The notes under the pieces: model-generated
What the model saw: only the letters and a program-made list of their open reading frames with translations
Databases searched by the model: none
Told to the model about the DNA's origin: nothing
Translations under genes and position numbers: made by a program
Shown: one piece after another, positions 9,276 to 21,875 of the stretch
Numbering within the stretch: position 1 is the stretch's first letter
Layout of the letters: every line of letters starts with the position of its first letter
Source of the DNA: Ptiloglossa arizonensis
Taxonomy: Eukaryota; Arthropoda; Insecta; Hymenoptera; Colletidae
NCBI RefSeq assembly: GCF_051014685.1
Contig: NW_027478869.1
Coordinates: 310,001-374,000, forward strand
Reading direction: 5' to 3'
DNA: 64,000 nucleotides

Positions 9276-11550
9276 AGGTAAGAAACGCTTGAGAGACTCA
9301 AAATTTTCGCTGTTCTGATGCTCGCAACGAATAACTAGAACGGCCTAGGGGAATAGTACTCATACTGATGTAATCGGGCTAGTTTCTACTTTCAAATGCA
9401 ACAGAAATTTTGCGGATTGGTCTATCCGTTCGTGAGATATGGCAGTCTGGATGTAAGAAACTCTTGAGAAACTCAAAATTTTTGCAGTTCTGATGCTCGA
9501 AACGAATAACTAGAACGGCCTAGGGGAAAAGTACACATACCGTTGCAATTGGGCGTGTTTCTACTTTCAGATGCAACAGAAATTTTGAGGATTGGTCTAT
9601 CCGTTCGCGAGATATGGCAGTTTGGAGGTAAGAAACGCTTGAGCAACTCAAAATTTTCGCAGTTCTGATGCTCGAAACGAATAACTAGTACGGCCTAGGG
9701 GAAATGTTCGCATACCGTTGTAATCGGGCGAGTTTCTACATTCAGATGCAACAGAAATTTTGCGGATTGTTCAATCCGTTCGCGAGATATGGCTGTTTGG
9801 AGGTAAGAAACGCTTGAGAAACTCAAAATTTTCGCAGTTCTGATGCTCGAAACGAATAACTAGAACGGCCTAGGGGAAAAGTACGCATACCGTTGAAATC
9901 GGGCGAGTTTCTACTTTCAGATGCAACAGAAATTTTGCGGATTGGTCGATCCGTTCGCGAGATAAGGCAGTTTGAAGGTAAGAAACGCTTGAGAAACTCA
10001 AAATTTTCGCAGTTCTGATGCTCGAAACGAATAACTAGAACGGCTTGGGGGAAAAGTACGCATACAGTTGTAATCGGGCGAGTTTCTACTTTCAGATGCA
10101 ACAGAAAGTTTGCGGATTGGTCTATCCGTTCGCGCGATGTGGTAGTTTGGAGGTGAGAAACGCTTGAGAAACTCAAAATTTTCGCAGTTCTGATGCTCGA
10201 AACAAATAACCAGAACGGCCTAGGGGAAAGGTTCGCATACCGTTGTAATCGGGCGAGTTTCTACTTTCAGATAGAACAGAAATTTTGCGGATTGGTCAAT
10301 CCGTTCGCGAGATATGGCAGTTTGGAGGTAAGAAACGCTTGAGAAACTCAACATTTTTGCAGTTCTCTTGCTCGAAATGAATAACTAGAACGGCCTAGTG
10401 GAAAAGTACGCATACCGTTGAAATCGGGCGAGTTTCAACTTTCAGATGCAACAGAAATTTTGCGGATTGGTCAATCCGTTCGCGAGATATGGCAGTTTGG
10501 AGGTAAGAAACGCTTGAGAAACTCAAAATTTTCGCAGTTCTGATGCTCGAAACGAATAACTAGAATGGCCTAGGGGTAATGTACGCATACAGTTGTAATC
10601 GGGCGAGTTTCTACTTTCAGATGCAACAGAAAGTTTGCGGATTGGTCAATCCGTTCGCGCGATATGGCAGTTTGGAGGTGAGAAACGCTTGAGAAACTCA
10701 AAATTTTCGCAGTTCTGATGCTCGACGAGCATAACTAGAACGGCCTAGGGAAAAAGTACGCATACCGTTGTAATCGGGCGAGTTTCTACGTTCAGATGCA
10801 ACAGAAATTTTGCGGATTGGTCAATCCGTTCGCGTGATATGGCAGTTTGGAGGTAAGAAACGGTTGAGAAACTCAAAATTTTCGCAGTTCTGATGCTCGA
10901 AACGAATAACTAGAACGGCTTGGGGGAAATGTACGCATACCGTTGTAATCGGGCGAGTTTCTACTTTCAGATGCAACAGAAAGTTTGCGGATTGGTCAAT
11001 CCGTTCGCGCGATATGGCAGTTTGGAGGTGAGAAACGCTTGAGAAACTCAAAATTTTCGCAGTTCTGATGCTCGACGAGCATAACTAGAACGGCCTAGGG
11101 AAAAAGTACGCATCCCGTTGTAATCGGGCGTGTTTCTACTTTCAGATGCAACAGAAATTTTGCGGATTGGTCAATCCGTTCGCGTGATATGGCAGTTTGG
11201 AGGTAAGAAACGCTTGAGAAACTCAAAATTTTCGCAGTTCTGATGCTCGAAACGAATAACTAGAACGGCATAGGGGAAAAGTACGCATACCGTTGTAATC
11301 GGGCGAGTTTCAACTTTCAGATGCAACAGAAATTTTGCGGATTGGTCAATCCGTTCGCGAGATATGGCAGTTTGGAGGTAAGAAACGCTTGAGAAACTCA
11401 ACATTTTTGCAGTTCTCTTGCTCGAAATGAATAACTAGAACGGCCTAGGGGAAAAGTACGCATACCGTTGTAATCGGGCGAGTTTCAACTTTCAGATGCA
11501 ACAGAAATTTTGCGGATTGGTCAATCCGTTCGCGAGATATGGCAGTTTGG
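9276..11550. repeat. 18-monomer repeat, incomplete third copy (13 monomers)
   Basis: This copy starts directly at the gaatagtact-type monomer, so the first two monomers of the unit (taatgtgcg and cctttg types) are absent. It then follows the unit order with small changes, for example gagagactc and cgctgttc in its first monomer and gcttgagcaac at 9641 in place of gctagagcaac. After about 11.5 kb the order changes to the six-monomer group described next. A near-identical version is at 21876-24150. Confidence 0.82.
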
Positions 11551-12425
11551 AGGTAAGAAACGGCTGAGAAACTCAAAATTTTCGCAGTTCTGATGCTCGA
11601 AACGAATAACTAGAATGGCCTAGGGGTAATGTACGCATACAGTTGTAATCGGGCGAGTTTCTACTTTCAGATGGAACAGAGAGTTTGCGGATTGGTCAAT
11701 CCGTTCGCGCGATATGGCAGTTTGGAGGTGAGAAACGCTTGAGAAACTCAAAATTTTCACAGTTCTGATGCTCGAAACGAATAACTAGCACGGCCTAGGG
11801 GAAAAGTACTCATACCGTTGTAATCGGGCGTGATTCAACTTTCAGATGCAACAGAAATTTTGCGGATTGTTCAATCCGTTCGCGAGATATGGCAGTTTGG
11901 ACGTAAGAAACGCTTGAGAAACTAAAAATTTTCGCAGTTCTGATGCCCGAAACGAATAACTAGAACGGCCTAGGGGAAAGGTTCGCATACCGTTGTAATC
12001 GGGCGAGTTTCTACATTGAGATGCAACAGAAATTTTGCTGATTGGTCAATCCGTTCGCGAGATATGGCAGTTTGGAGGTAAGAAACGCTTGAGAAACTCA
12101 AAATTTTCGCAGTTCTGATGCTCGCAACGAATAACTAGAACGGCCTATGGGAAAAGTACACATACCGTTGCAATTGGGCGTGTTTCTACTTTCAGATGCA
12201 ACAGAAATTTTGCGGATTGGTCTATCCGTTCGCGAGATATGGCTGTTTGGAGGTAAGAAACGCTTGAGAAACTAAAAATTTTCGCAGTTCTGATGCTCGA
12301 AACGAATAACTAGAACGGCTTAGGGGAAAAGTACGCATACCGTTGTAATCGGGCGAGTTTCAACTTTCAGATGCAACAGAAATTTTGCGGATTGGTCAAT
12401 CCGTTCGCGAGATATGGCAGTTTGG
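11376..12425. repeat. Six-monomer unit, copy 1 (1050 bp)
   Basis: Six monomers: acattttt/ctcttgctcg type, taatgtacgc type, ttcacag/actagcacgg/gtgattcaac type, acgtaag/gatgcccg/ctacattgag type, ctatggg/tacacat type, and a ctaaaaa/cggcttagggg monomer. The first five recur at +1050 bp. Its taatg monomer has the private change atggaacagagag. The duplicated version lies at 23976-25025. Confidence 0.85.
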
Positions 12426-13475
12426 AGGTAAGAAACGCTTGAGAAACTCAACATTTTTGCAGTTCTCTTGCTCGAAATGAATAACTAGAACGGCCTAGGG
12501 GAAAAGTACGCATACCGTTGTAATCGGGCGAGTTTCAACTTTCAGATGCAACAGAAATTTTGCGGATTGGTCAATCCGTTCGCGAGATATGGCAGTTTGG
12601 AGGTAAGAAACGGCTGAGAAACTCAAAATTTTCGCAGTTCTGATGCTCGAAACGAATAACTAGAATGGCCTAGGGGTAATGTACGCATACAGTTGTAATC
12701 GGGCGAGTTTCTACTTTCAGATGCAACAGAAAGTTTGCGGATTGGTCAATCCGTTCGCGCGATATGGCAGTTTGGAGGTGAGAAACGCTTGAGAAACTCA
12801 AAATTTTCACAGTTCTGATGCTCGAAACGAATAACTAGCACGGCCTAGGGGAAAAGTACTCATACCGTTGTAATCGGGCGTGATTCAACTTTCAGATGCA
12901 ACAGAAATATTGCGGATTGGTCAATCCGTTCGCGAGATATGGCAGTTTGGACGTAAGAGACGCTTGAGAAACTAAAAATTTTCGCAGTTCTGATGCCCGA
13001 AACGAATAACTAGAACGGCCTAGGGGAAAGGTTCGCATACCGTTGTAATCGGGCGAGTTTCTACATTGAGATGCAACAGAAATTTTGCTGATTGGTCAAT
13101 CCGTTCGCGAGATATGGCAGTTTGGAGGTAAGAAACGCTTGAGAAACCCAAAATTTTCGCAGTTCTGATGCTCGCAACGAATAACTAGAACGGCCTATGG
13201 GAAAAGTACACATACCGTTGCAATTGGGCGTGTTTCTACTTTCAGATGCAACAGAAATTTTGCGGATTGGTCTATCCGTTCGCGAGATATGGCAGTTTGG
13301 AGGTAAGAAACGCTTGAGCAACTCAAAATTTTCGCAGTTCTGATGCTCGAAACGAATAACTAGTACGGCCTAGGGGAAATGTTCGCATACCGTTGTAATC
13401 GGGCGAGTTTCTACATTCAGATGCAACAGAAATTTTGCGGATTGTTCAATCCGTTCGCGAGATATGGCAGTTTGG
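12426..13475. repeat. Six-monomer unit, copy 2 (1050 bp)
   Basis: Repeats the preceding 1050 bp for five monomers, then continues with the actagtacgg/ctacattcag monomer, which reconnects to the 18-monomer order. Small differences mark it off: atgcaacagaaag instead of atggaacagagag, acagaaatat, acgtaagaga and aaaccca. The duplicated version lies at 25026-26075. Confidence 0.85.
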
Positions 13476-15925
13476 AGGTAAGAAACGCTTGAGAAACTCA
13501 AAATTTTCGCAGTTCTGATGCTCGAAACGAATAACTAGAACGGCCTAGGGGAAAAGTACGCATACCGTTGAAATCGGGCGAGTTTCTACTTTCAGATGCA
13601 ACAGAAATTTTGCGGATTGGTCAATCCGTTCGCGAGATAAGGCAGTTTGAAGGTAAGAAACGCTTGAGAAACTCAAAATTTTCGCAGTTCTGATGCTCGA
13701 AACGAATAACTAGAACGGCTTGGGGGAAAAGTACGCATACAGTTGTAATCGGGCGAGTTTCTACTTTCAGATGCAACAGAAAGTTTGCGGATTGGTCTAT
13801 CCGTTCGCGCGATGTGGTAGTTTGGAGGTGAGAAACGTTTGAGAAACTCAAAATTTTCGCAGTTCTGATACTCGAAACAAATAACCAGAACGGCCTAGGG
13901 GAAAGGTTCGCATACCGTTGTAATCGGGCGAGTTTCTACTTTCAGATAGAACAGAAATTTTGCGGATTGGTCAATCCGTTCGCGAGATATGACAGTTTGG
14001 AGGTAAGAAACGCTTGAGAAACTCAACATTTTTGCAGTTCTCTTGCTCGAAATGAATAACTAGAACGGCCTAGTGGAAAAGTACGCACACCGTTGTAATC
14101 GGGCGAGTTTCAACTTTCAGATGCAACAGAAATTTTGCGGATTGGTCAATCCGTTCGCGAGATATGGCAGTTTGGAGGTAAGAAACGCTTGAGAAACTCA
14201 AAATTTTCGCAGTTCTGATGCTCGAAACGAATAACTAGAACGGCTTGGGGGAAAAGTACGCATACCGTTGTAATCGGGCGAGTTTCTACTTTCTGATGCA
14301 ACAGAAAGTTTGCGGATTGGTCAATCCGTTCGCGCGATATGGCAGTTTGGAGGTGAGAAACGCTTGAGAAACTCAAAATTTTCGCAGTTCTGATGCTCGA
14401 CGAGCATAACTAGAACGGCCTAGGGAAAAAGTACGCATCCCGTTGTAATCGGGCGTGTTTCTACTTTCAGATGCAACAGAAATTTTGCGGATTGGTCAAT
14501 CCGTTCGCGTGATATGGCAGTTTGGAGGTAAGAAACGCTTGAGAAACTCAAAATTTTCGCAGTTCTGATGCTCGAAACGAATAACTAGAACGGCTTAGGG
14601 GAAAAGTACGCATACCGTTGTAATCGGGCGAGTTTCAACTTTCAGATGCAACAGAAATTTTGCGGATTGGTCAATCCGTTCGCGAGATATGGCAGTTTGG
14701 AGTAAAGAAACGCTTGAGAAACTCAAAATTTTCGCAGTTCTGATGCTCGAAACGAATAACTAGAACGTCTTGGGGGAAATGTACGCATACCGTTGTAATC
14801 GGGCGAGTTTCTACTTTCAGATGCAACAGAAAGTTTGCGGATTGGTCAATCCGTTCGCGCGATATGGCAGTTTGGAGGTGAGAAACGCATGAGAAACTCA
14901 AAATTTTCGCAGTTCTGATGCTCGACGAGCATAACTAGAACGGCCTAGGGAAAAAGTACGCATCCCGTTGTAATCGGGCGTGTTTCTACTTTCAGATGCA
15001 ACAGAAATTTTGCGGATTGGTCAATCCGTTCGCGTGATATGGCAGTTTGGAGGTAAGAAACGCTTGAGAAACTCAAAATTTTCGCAGTTCTGATGCTCGA
15101 AACGAATAACTAGAACGGCTTAGGGGAAAAGTACGCATACCGTTGTAATCGGGCGAGTTTCAACTTTCAGATGCAACAGAAATTTTGCGGATTGGTCAAT
15201 CCGTTCGCGAGATATGGCAGTTTGGAGGTAAGAAACGCTTGAGAAACTCAACATTTTTGCAGTTCTCTTGCTCGAAATGAATAACTAGAACGGCCTAGGG
15301 GAAAAGTTCGCATACCGTTGTAATCGGGCGAGTTTCAACTTTCAGATGCAACAGAAATTTTGCGGATTGGTCAATCCGTTCGCGAGATATGGCAGTTTGG
15401 AGGTAAGAAACGGTTGAGAAACTCAAAATTTTCGCAGTTCTGATGCTCGAAACGAATAACTAGAATGGCCTAGGGGTAATGTGCGCATACAGTTGTAATC
15501 GGGCGAGTTTCTACTTTCAGATGCAACAGAAAGTTTGCGGATTGGTCAATCCGTTCGCGCGATATGGCAGTTTGGAGGTGAGAAACGCTTGAGAAACTCA
15601 AAATTTTCGCAGTTCTGATGCTCGACGAGCATAACTAGAACGGCCTAGGGAAAAAGTACGCATCCCGTTGTAATCGGGCGTGTTTCTACTTTCAGATGCA
15701 ACAGAAATTTTGCGGATTGGTCAATCCGTTCGCGTGATATGGCAGTTTGGAGGTAAGAAACGCTTGAGAAACTCAAAATTTTCGCAGTTCTGATGCTCGA
15801 AACGAATAACTAGAACGGCTTAGGGGAAAAGTTCGCATACCGTTGTAATCGGGCGAGTTTCAACTTTCAGATGCAACAGAAATTTTGCGGATTGGTCAAT
15901 CCGTTCGCGAGATATGGCAGTTTGG

Positions 15926-18900
15926 AGGTAAGAAACGGTTGAGAAACTCAAAATTTTCGCAGTTCTGATGCTCGAAACGAATAACTAGAATGGCCTAGGG
16001 GTAATGTGCGCATACAGTTGTAATCGGGCGAGTTTCTACTTTCAGATGCAACAGAAAGTTTGCGGATTGGTCAATCCGTTCGCGCGATATGGCAGTTTGG
16101 AGGTGAGAAACGCTTGAGAAACTCAAAATTTTCGCAGTTCTGATGCTCGACGAGCATAACTAGAACGGCCTAGGGAAAAAGTACGCATACCTTTGTAATC
16201 GGGCGAGTTTCTACTTTCAGGTGCAACAGAAATTTTGCGGATTGGTCAATCCGTTCGCGAGATATGGCAGTTTGGAGGTAAGAAACGCTTGAGAAACTCA
16301 AAATTTTCGCAGTTCTGATGCTCGGAACGAATAACTAGAACGGCCTAGGGGAATAGTACTCATACTGATGTAATCGGGCTAGTTTCTACTTTCAAATGCA
16401 ACAGAAATTTTGCGGATTGGTCTATCCGTTCGTGAGATATGGCAGTCTGGATGTAAGAAACTCTTGAGAAACTCAAAATTTTTGCAGTTCTGATGCTCGA
16501 AACGAATAACTAGAACGGCCTAGGGGAAAAGTACACATACCGTTGCAATTGGGCGTGTTTCTACTTTCAGATGCAACAGAAATTTTGAGGATTGGTCTAT
16601 CCGTTCGCGAGATATGGCAGTTTGGAGGTAAGAAACGCTAGAGCAACTCAAAATTTTCGCAGTTCTGATGCTCGAAACGAATAACTAGTACGGCCTAGGG
16701 GAAATGTTCGCATACCGTTGTAATCGGGCGAGTTTCTACATTCAGATGCAACGGAAATTTTGCGGATTGTTCAATCCGTTCGCGAGATATGGCTGTTTGG
16801 AGGTAAGAAACGCTTGAGAAACTCAAAATTTTCGCAGTTCTGATGCTCGAAACGAATAACTAGAACGGCCTAGGGGAAAAGTACGCATACCGTTGAAATC
16901 GGGCGAGTTTCTACTTTCAGATGCAACAGAAATTTTGCGGATTGGTCGATCCGTTCGCGAGATAAGGCAGTTTGAAGGTAAGAAACGCTTGAGAAACTCA
17001 AAATTTTCGCAGTTCTGATGCTCGAAACGAATAACTAGAACGGCTTGGGGGAAAAGTACGCATACAGTTGTAATCGGGCGAGTTTCTACTTTCAGATGCA
17101 ACAGAAAGTTTGCGGATTGGTCTATCCGTTCGCGCGATGTGGTAGTTTGGAGGTGAGAAACGCTTGAGAAACTCAAAATTTTCGCAGTTCTGATGCTCGA
17201 AACAAATAACCAGAACGGCCTAGGGGAAAGGTTCGCATACCGTTGTAATCGGGCGAGTTTCTACTTTCAGATAGAACAGAAATTTTGCGGATTGGTCAAT
17301 CCGTTCGCGAGATATGGCAGTTTGGAGGTAAGAAACGCTTGAGAAACTCAACATTTTTGCAGTTCTCTTGCTCGAAATGAATAACTAGAACGGCCTAGTG
17401 GAAAAGTACGCATACCGTTGTAATCGGGCGAGTTTCAACTTTCAGATGCAACAGAAATTTTGCGGATTGGTCAATCCGTTCGCGAGATATGGCAGTTTGG
17501 AAGTAAGAAACGCTTGAGAAACTCAAAATTTTCGCAGTTCTGATGCTCGAAACGAATAACTAGAATGGCCTAGGGGTAATGTACGCATACAGTTGTAATC
17601 GGGCGTGTTTCTACTTTCAGATGCAACAGAAAGTTTGCAGATTGGTCAATCCGTTCGCGCGATATGGCAGTTTGGAGGTGAGAAACGCTTGAGAAACTCA
17701 AAATTTTCGCAGTTCTGATGCTCGACGAGCATAACTAGAACGGCCTAGGGAAAAAGTACGCATACCGTTGTAATCGGGCGAGTTTCTACGTTCAGATGCA
17801 ACAGAAATTTTGCGGATTGGTCAATCCGTTCGCGTGATATGGCAGTTTGGAGGTAAGAAACGGTTGAGAAACTCAAAATTTTCGCAGTTCTGATGCTCGA
17901 CACGAATAACTAGAACGGCTTGGGGGAAATGTACGCATACCGTTGTAATCGGGCGAGTTTCTACTTTCAGATGCAACAGAAAGTTTGCGGATTGGTCAAT
18001 CCGTTCGCGCGATATGGCAGTTTGGAGGTGAGAAACGCTTGAGAAACTCAAAATTTTCGCAGTTCTGATGCTCGACGAGCATAACTAGAACGGCCTAGGG
18101 AAAAAGTACGCATCCCGTTGTAATCGGGCGTGTTTCTACTTTCAGATGCAACAGAAATTTTGCGGATTGGTCAATCCGTTCGCGTGATATGGCAGTTTGG
18201 AGGTAAGAAACGCTTGAGAAACTCAAAATTTTCGCAGTTCTGATGCTCGAAACGAATAACTAGAACGGCCTAGGGGAAAAGTACGCATACCGTTGTAATC
18301 GGGCGAGTTTCAACTTTCAGATGCAACAGAAATTTTGCGGATTGGTCAATCCGTTCGCGAGATATGGCAGTTTGGAGGTAAGAAACGCTTGAGAAACTCA
18401 ACATTTTTGCAGTTCTCTTGCTCGAAATGAATAACTAGAACGGCCTAGGGGAAAAGTACGCATACCGTTGTAATCGGGCGAGTTTCAACTTTCAGATGCA
18501 ACAGAAATTTTGCGGATTGGTCAATCCGTTCGCGTGATATGGCAGTTTGGAGGTAAGAAACGGTTGAGAAACTCAAAATTTTCGCAGTTCTGATGCTCGA
18601 AACGAATAACTAGAACGGCTTGGGGGAAATGTACGCATACCGTTGTAATCGGGCGAGTTTCTACTTTCAGATGCAACAGAAAGTTTGCGGATTGGTCAAT
18701 CCGTTCGCGCGATATGGCAGTTTGGAGGTGAGAAACGCTTGAGAAACTCAAAATTTTCGCAGTTCTGATGCTCGACGAGCATAACTAGAACGGCCTAGGG
18801 AAAAAGTACGCATCCCGTTGTAATCGGGCGTGTTTCTACTTTCAGATGCAACAGAAATTTTGCGGATTGGTCAATCCGTTCGCGTGATATGGCAGTTTGG

Positions 18901-19075
18901 AGGTAAGAAACGCTTGAGAAACTCAAAATTTTCGCAGTTCTGATGCTCGAAACGAATAACTAGAACGGCTTAGGGGAAAAGTACGCATACCGTTGTAATC
19001 GGGCGAGTTTCAACTTTCAGATGCAACAGAAATTTTGCGGATTGGTCAATCCGTTCGCGAGATATGGCAGTTTGG
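15926..19075. repeat. 18-monomer repeat inside duplication copy 2
   Basis: Matches 2976-6125 at +12,950 bp with no difference noticed by eye, in the order taatgtgcg, cctttg, gaatagtact, tacacat and so on to the cggcttagggg monomer at 18901. Confidence 0.85.
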
Positions 19076-19250
19076 AGGTAAGAAACGGTTGAGAAACTCA
19101 AAATTTTCGCAGTTCTGATGCTCGAAACGAATAACTAGAATGGCCTAGGGGTAATGTGCGCATACAGTTGTAATCGGGCGAGTTTCTACTTTCAGATGCA
19201 ACAGAAATTTTGCGGATTGGTCTATCCGTTCGTGAGATATGGCAGTCTGG
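19076..19250. repeat. Hybrid monomer at a two-monomer deletion
   Basis: The 5' part (cggttgag, tggcctagggg, taatgtgcg, catacag) matches the taatgtgcg monomer at 6126. The 3' part (acagaaatttt, tctatcc, cgtgagatat, ggcagtctgg) matches the gaatagtact monomer at 6476. The switch lies in shared sequence around 19178-19207. This joins two monomers that are 350 bp apart in copy 1 and changes the offset between the large copies from 12,950 to 12,600 bp. It is a clear product of recombination in monomer register. Confidence 0.9.
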
Positions 19251-21875
19251 ATGTAAGAAACTCTTGAGAAACTCAAAATTTTTGCAGTTCTGATGCTCGA
19301 AACGAATAACTAGAACGGCCTAGGGGAAAAGTACACATACCGTTGCAATTGGGCGTGTTTCTACTTTCAGATGCAACAGAAATTTTGAGGATTGGTCTAT
19401 CCGTTCGCGAGATATGGCAGTTTGGAGGTAAGAAACGCTAGAGCAACTCAAAATTTTCGCAGTTCTGATGCTCGAAACGAATAACTAGTACGGCCTAGGG
19501 GAAATGTTCGCATACCGTTGTAATCGGGCGAGTTTCTACATTCAGATGCAACGGAAATTTTGCGGATTGTTCAATCCGTTCGCGAGATATGGCTGTTTGG
19601 AGGTAAGAAACGCTTGAGAAACTCAAAATTTTCGCAGTTCTGATGCTCGAAACGAATAACTAGAACGGCCTAGGGGAAAAGTACGCATACCGTTGAAATC
19701 GGGCGAGTTTCTACTTTCAGATGCAACAGAAATTTTGCGGATTGGTCGATCCGTTCGCGAGATAAGGCAGTTTGAAGGTAAGAAACGCTTGAGAAACTCA
19801 AAATTTTCGCAGTTCTGATGCTCGAAACGAATAACTAGAACGGCTTGGGGGAAAAGTACGCATACAGTTGTAATCGGGCGAGTTTCTACTTTCAGATGCA
19901 ACAGAAAGTTTGCGGATTGGTCTATCCGTTCGCGCGATGTGGTAGTTTGGAGGTGAGAAACGCTTGAGAAACTCAAAATTTTCGCAGTTCTGATGCTCGA
20001 AACAAATAACCAGAACGGCCTAGGGGAAAGGTTCGCATACCGTTGTAATCGGGCGAGTTTCTACTTTCAGATAGAACAGAAATTTTGCGGATTGGTCAAT
20101 CCGTTCGCGAGATATGGCAGTTTGGAGGTAAGAAACGCTTGAGAAACTCAACATTTTTGCAGTTCTCTTGCTCGAAATGAATAACTAGAACGGCCTAGTG
20201 GAAAAGTACGCATACCGTTGTAATCGGGCGAGTTTCAACTTTCAGATGCAACAGAAATTTTGCGGATTGGTCAATCCGTTCGCGAGATATGGCAGTTTGG
20301 AAGTAAGAAACGCTTGAGAAACTCAAAATTTTCGCAGTTCTGATGCTCGAAACGAATAACTAGAATGGCCTAGGGGTAATGTACGCATACAGTTGTAATC
20401 GGGCGTGTTTCTACTTTCAGATGCAACAGAAAGTTTGCAGATTGGTCAATCCGTTCGCGCGATATGGCAGTTTGGAGGTGAGAAACGCTTGAGAAACTCA
20501 AAATTTTCGCAGTTCTGATGCTCGACGAGCATAACTAGAACGGCCTAGGGAAAAAGTACGCATACCGTTGTAATCGGGCGAGTTTCTACGTTCAGATGCA
20601 ACAGAAATTTTGCGGATTGGTCAATCCGTTCGCGTGATATGGCAGTTTGGAGGTAAGAAACGGTTGAGAAACTCAAAATTTTCGCAGTTCTGATGCTCGA
20701 CACGAATAACTAGAACGGCTTGGGGGAAATGTACGCATACCGTTGTAATCGGGCGAGTTTCTACTTTCAGATGCAACAGAAAGTTTGCGGATTGGTCAAT
20801 CCGTTCGCGCGATATGGCAGTTTGGAGGTGAGAAACGCTTGAGAAACTCAAAATTTTCGCAGTTCTGATGCTCGACGAGCATAACTAGAACGGCCTAGGG
20901 AAAAAGTACGCATCCCGTTGTAATCGGGCGTGTTTCTACTTTCAGATGCAACAGAAATTTTGCGGATTGGTCAATCCGTTCGCGTGATATGGCAGTTTGG
21001 AGGTAAGAAACGCTTGAGAAACTCAAAATTTTCGCAGTTCTGATGCTCGAAACGAATAACTAGAACGGCTTAGGGGAAAAGTACGCATACCGTTGTAATC
21101 GGGCGAGTTTCAACTTTCAGATGCAACAGAAATTTTGCGGATTGGTCAATCCGTTCGCGAGATATGGCAGTTTGGAGGTAAGAAACGCTTGAGAAACTCA
21201 ACATTTTTGCAGTTCTCTTGCTCGAAATGAATAACTAGAACGGCCTAGGGGAAAAGTACGCATACCGTTGTAATCGGGCGAGTTTCAACTTTCAGATGCA
21301 ACAGAAATTTTGCGGATTGGTCAATCCGTTCGCGTGATATGGCAGTTTGGAGGTAAGAAACGGTTGAGAAACTCAAAATTTTCGCAGTTCTGATGCTCGA
21401 AACGAATAACTAGAACGGCTTGGGGGAAATGTACGCATACCGTTGTAATCGGGCGAGTTTCTACTTTCAGATGCAACAGAAAGTTTGCGGATTGGTCAAT
21501 CCGTTCGCGCGATATGGCAGTTTGGAGGTGAGAAACGCTTGAGAAACTCAAAATTTTCGCAGTTCTGATGCTCGACGAGCATAACTAGAACGGCCTAGGG
21601 AAAAAGTACGCATCCCTTTGTAATCGGGCGTGTTTCTACTTTCAGATGCAACAGAAATTTTGCGGATTGGTCAATCCGTTCGCGTGATATGGCAGTTTGG
21701 AGGTAAGAAACGCTTGAGAAACTCAAAATTTTCGCAGTTCTGATGCTCGAAACGAATAACTAGAACGGCTTAGGGGAAAAGTACGCATACCGTTGTAATC
21801 GGGCGAGTTTCAACTTTCAGATGCAACAGAAATTTTGCGGATTGGTCAATCCGTTCGCGAGATATGGCAGTTTGG
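19076..21875. repeat. 18-monomer repeat shortened to 16 monomers (2800 bp)
   Basis: Begins with the hybrid monomer and then follows 6651-9275 at +12,600 bp. The catccct variant at 21617 is private to this copy among those compared. Confidence 0.85.

Larger units (their letters stand above)
1751..14700. repeat. Large tandem duplication, copy 1 (74 monomers, 12,950 bp)
   Basis: This block reappears downstream, at +12,950 bp for its first part and at +12,600 bp after about 6.6 kb. Rare private variants are shared, including cggcataggg near 11269, atggaacagagag near 11671, acagaaatat near 12901, aaaccca near 13146 and the gttcgcatac variants near 2357 and 2881. Copy 1 ends where the sequence agtaaagaaacgc (14701) switches from its upstream context to a repeat of 1756 onward. 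It contains the 18-monomer repeat copies and the six-monomer duplication listed separately. Confidence 0.9.

Noticed and set aside
14701..14730. agtaaagaaa at 14701 and 27301 as a target-site duplication of a mobile element
   Set aside because: The segment between them is satellite of the same phase, with no element ends or terminal repeats. The shared sequence is explained by the duplication junction.
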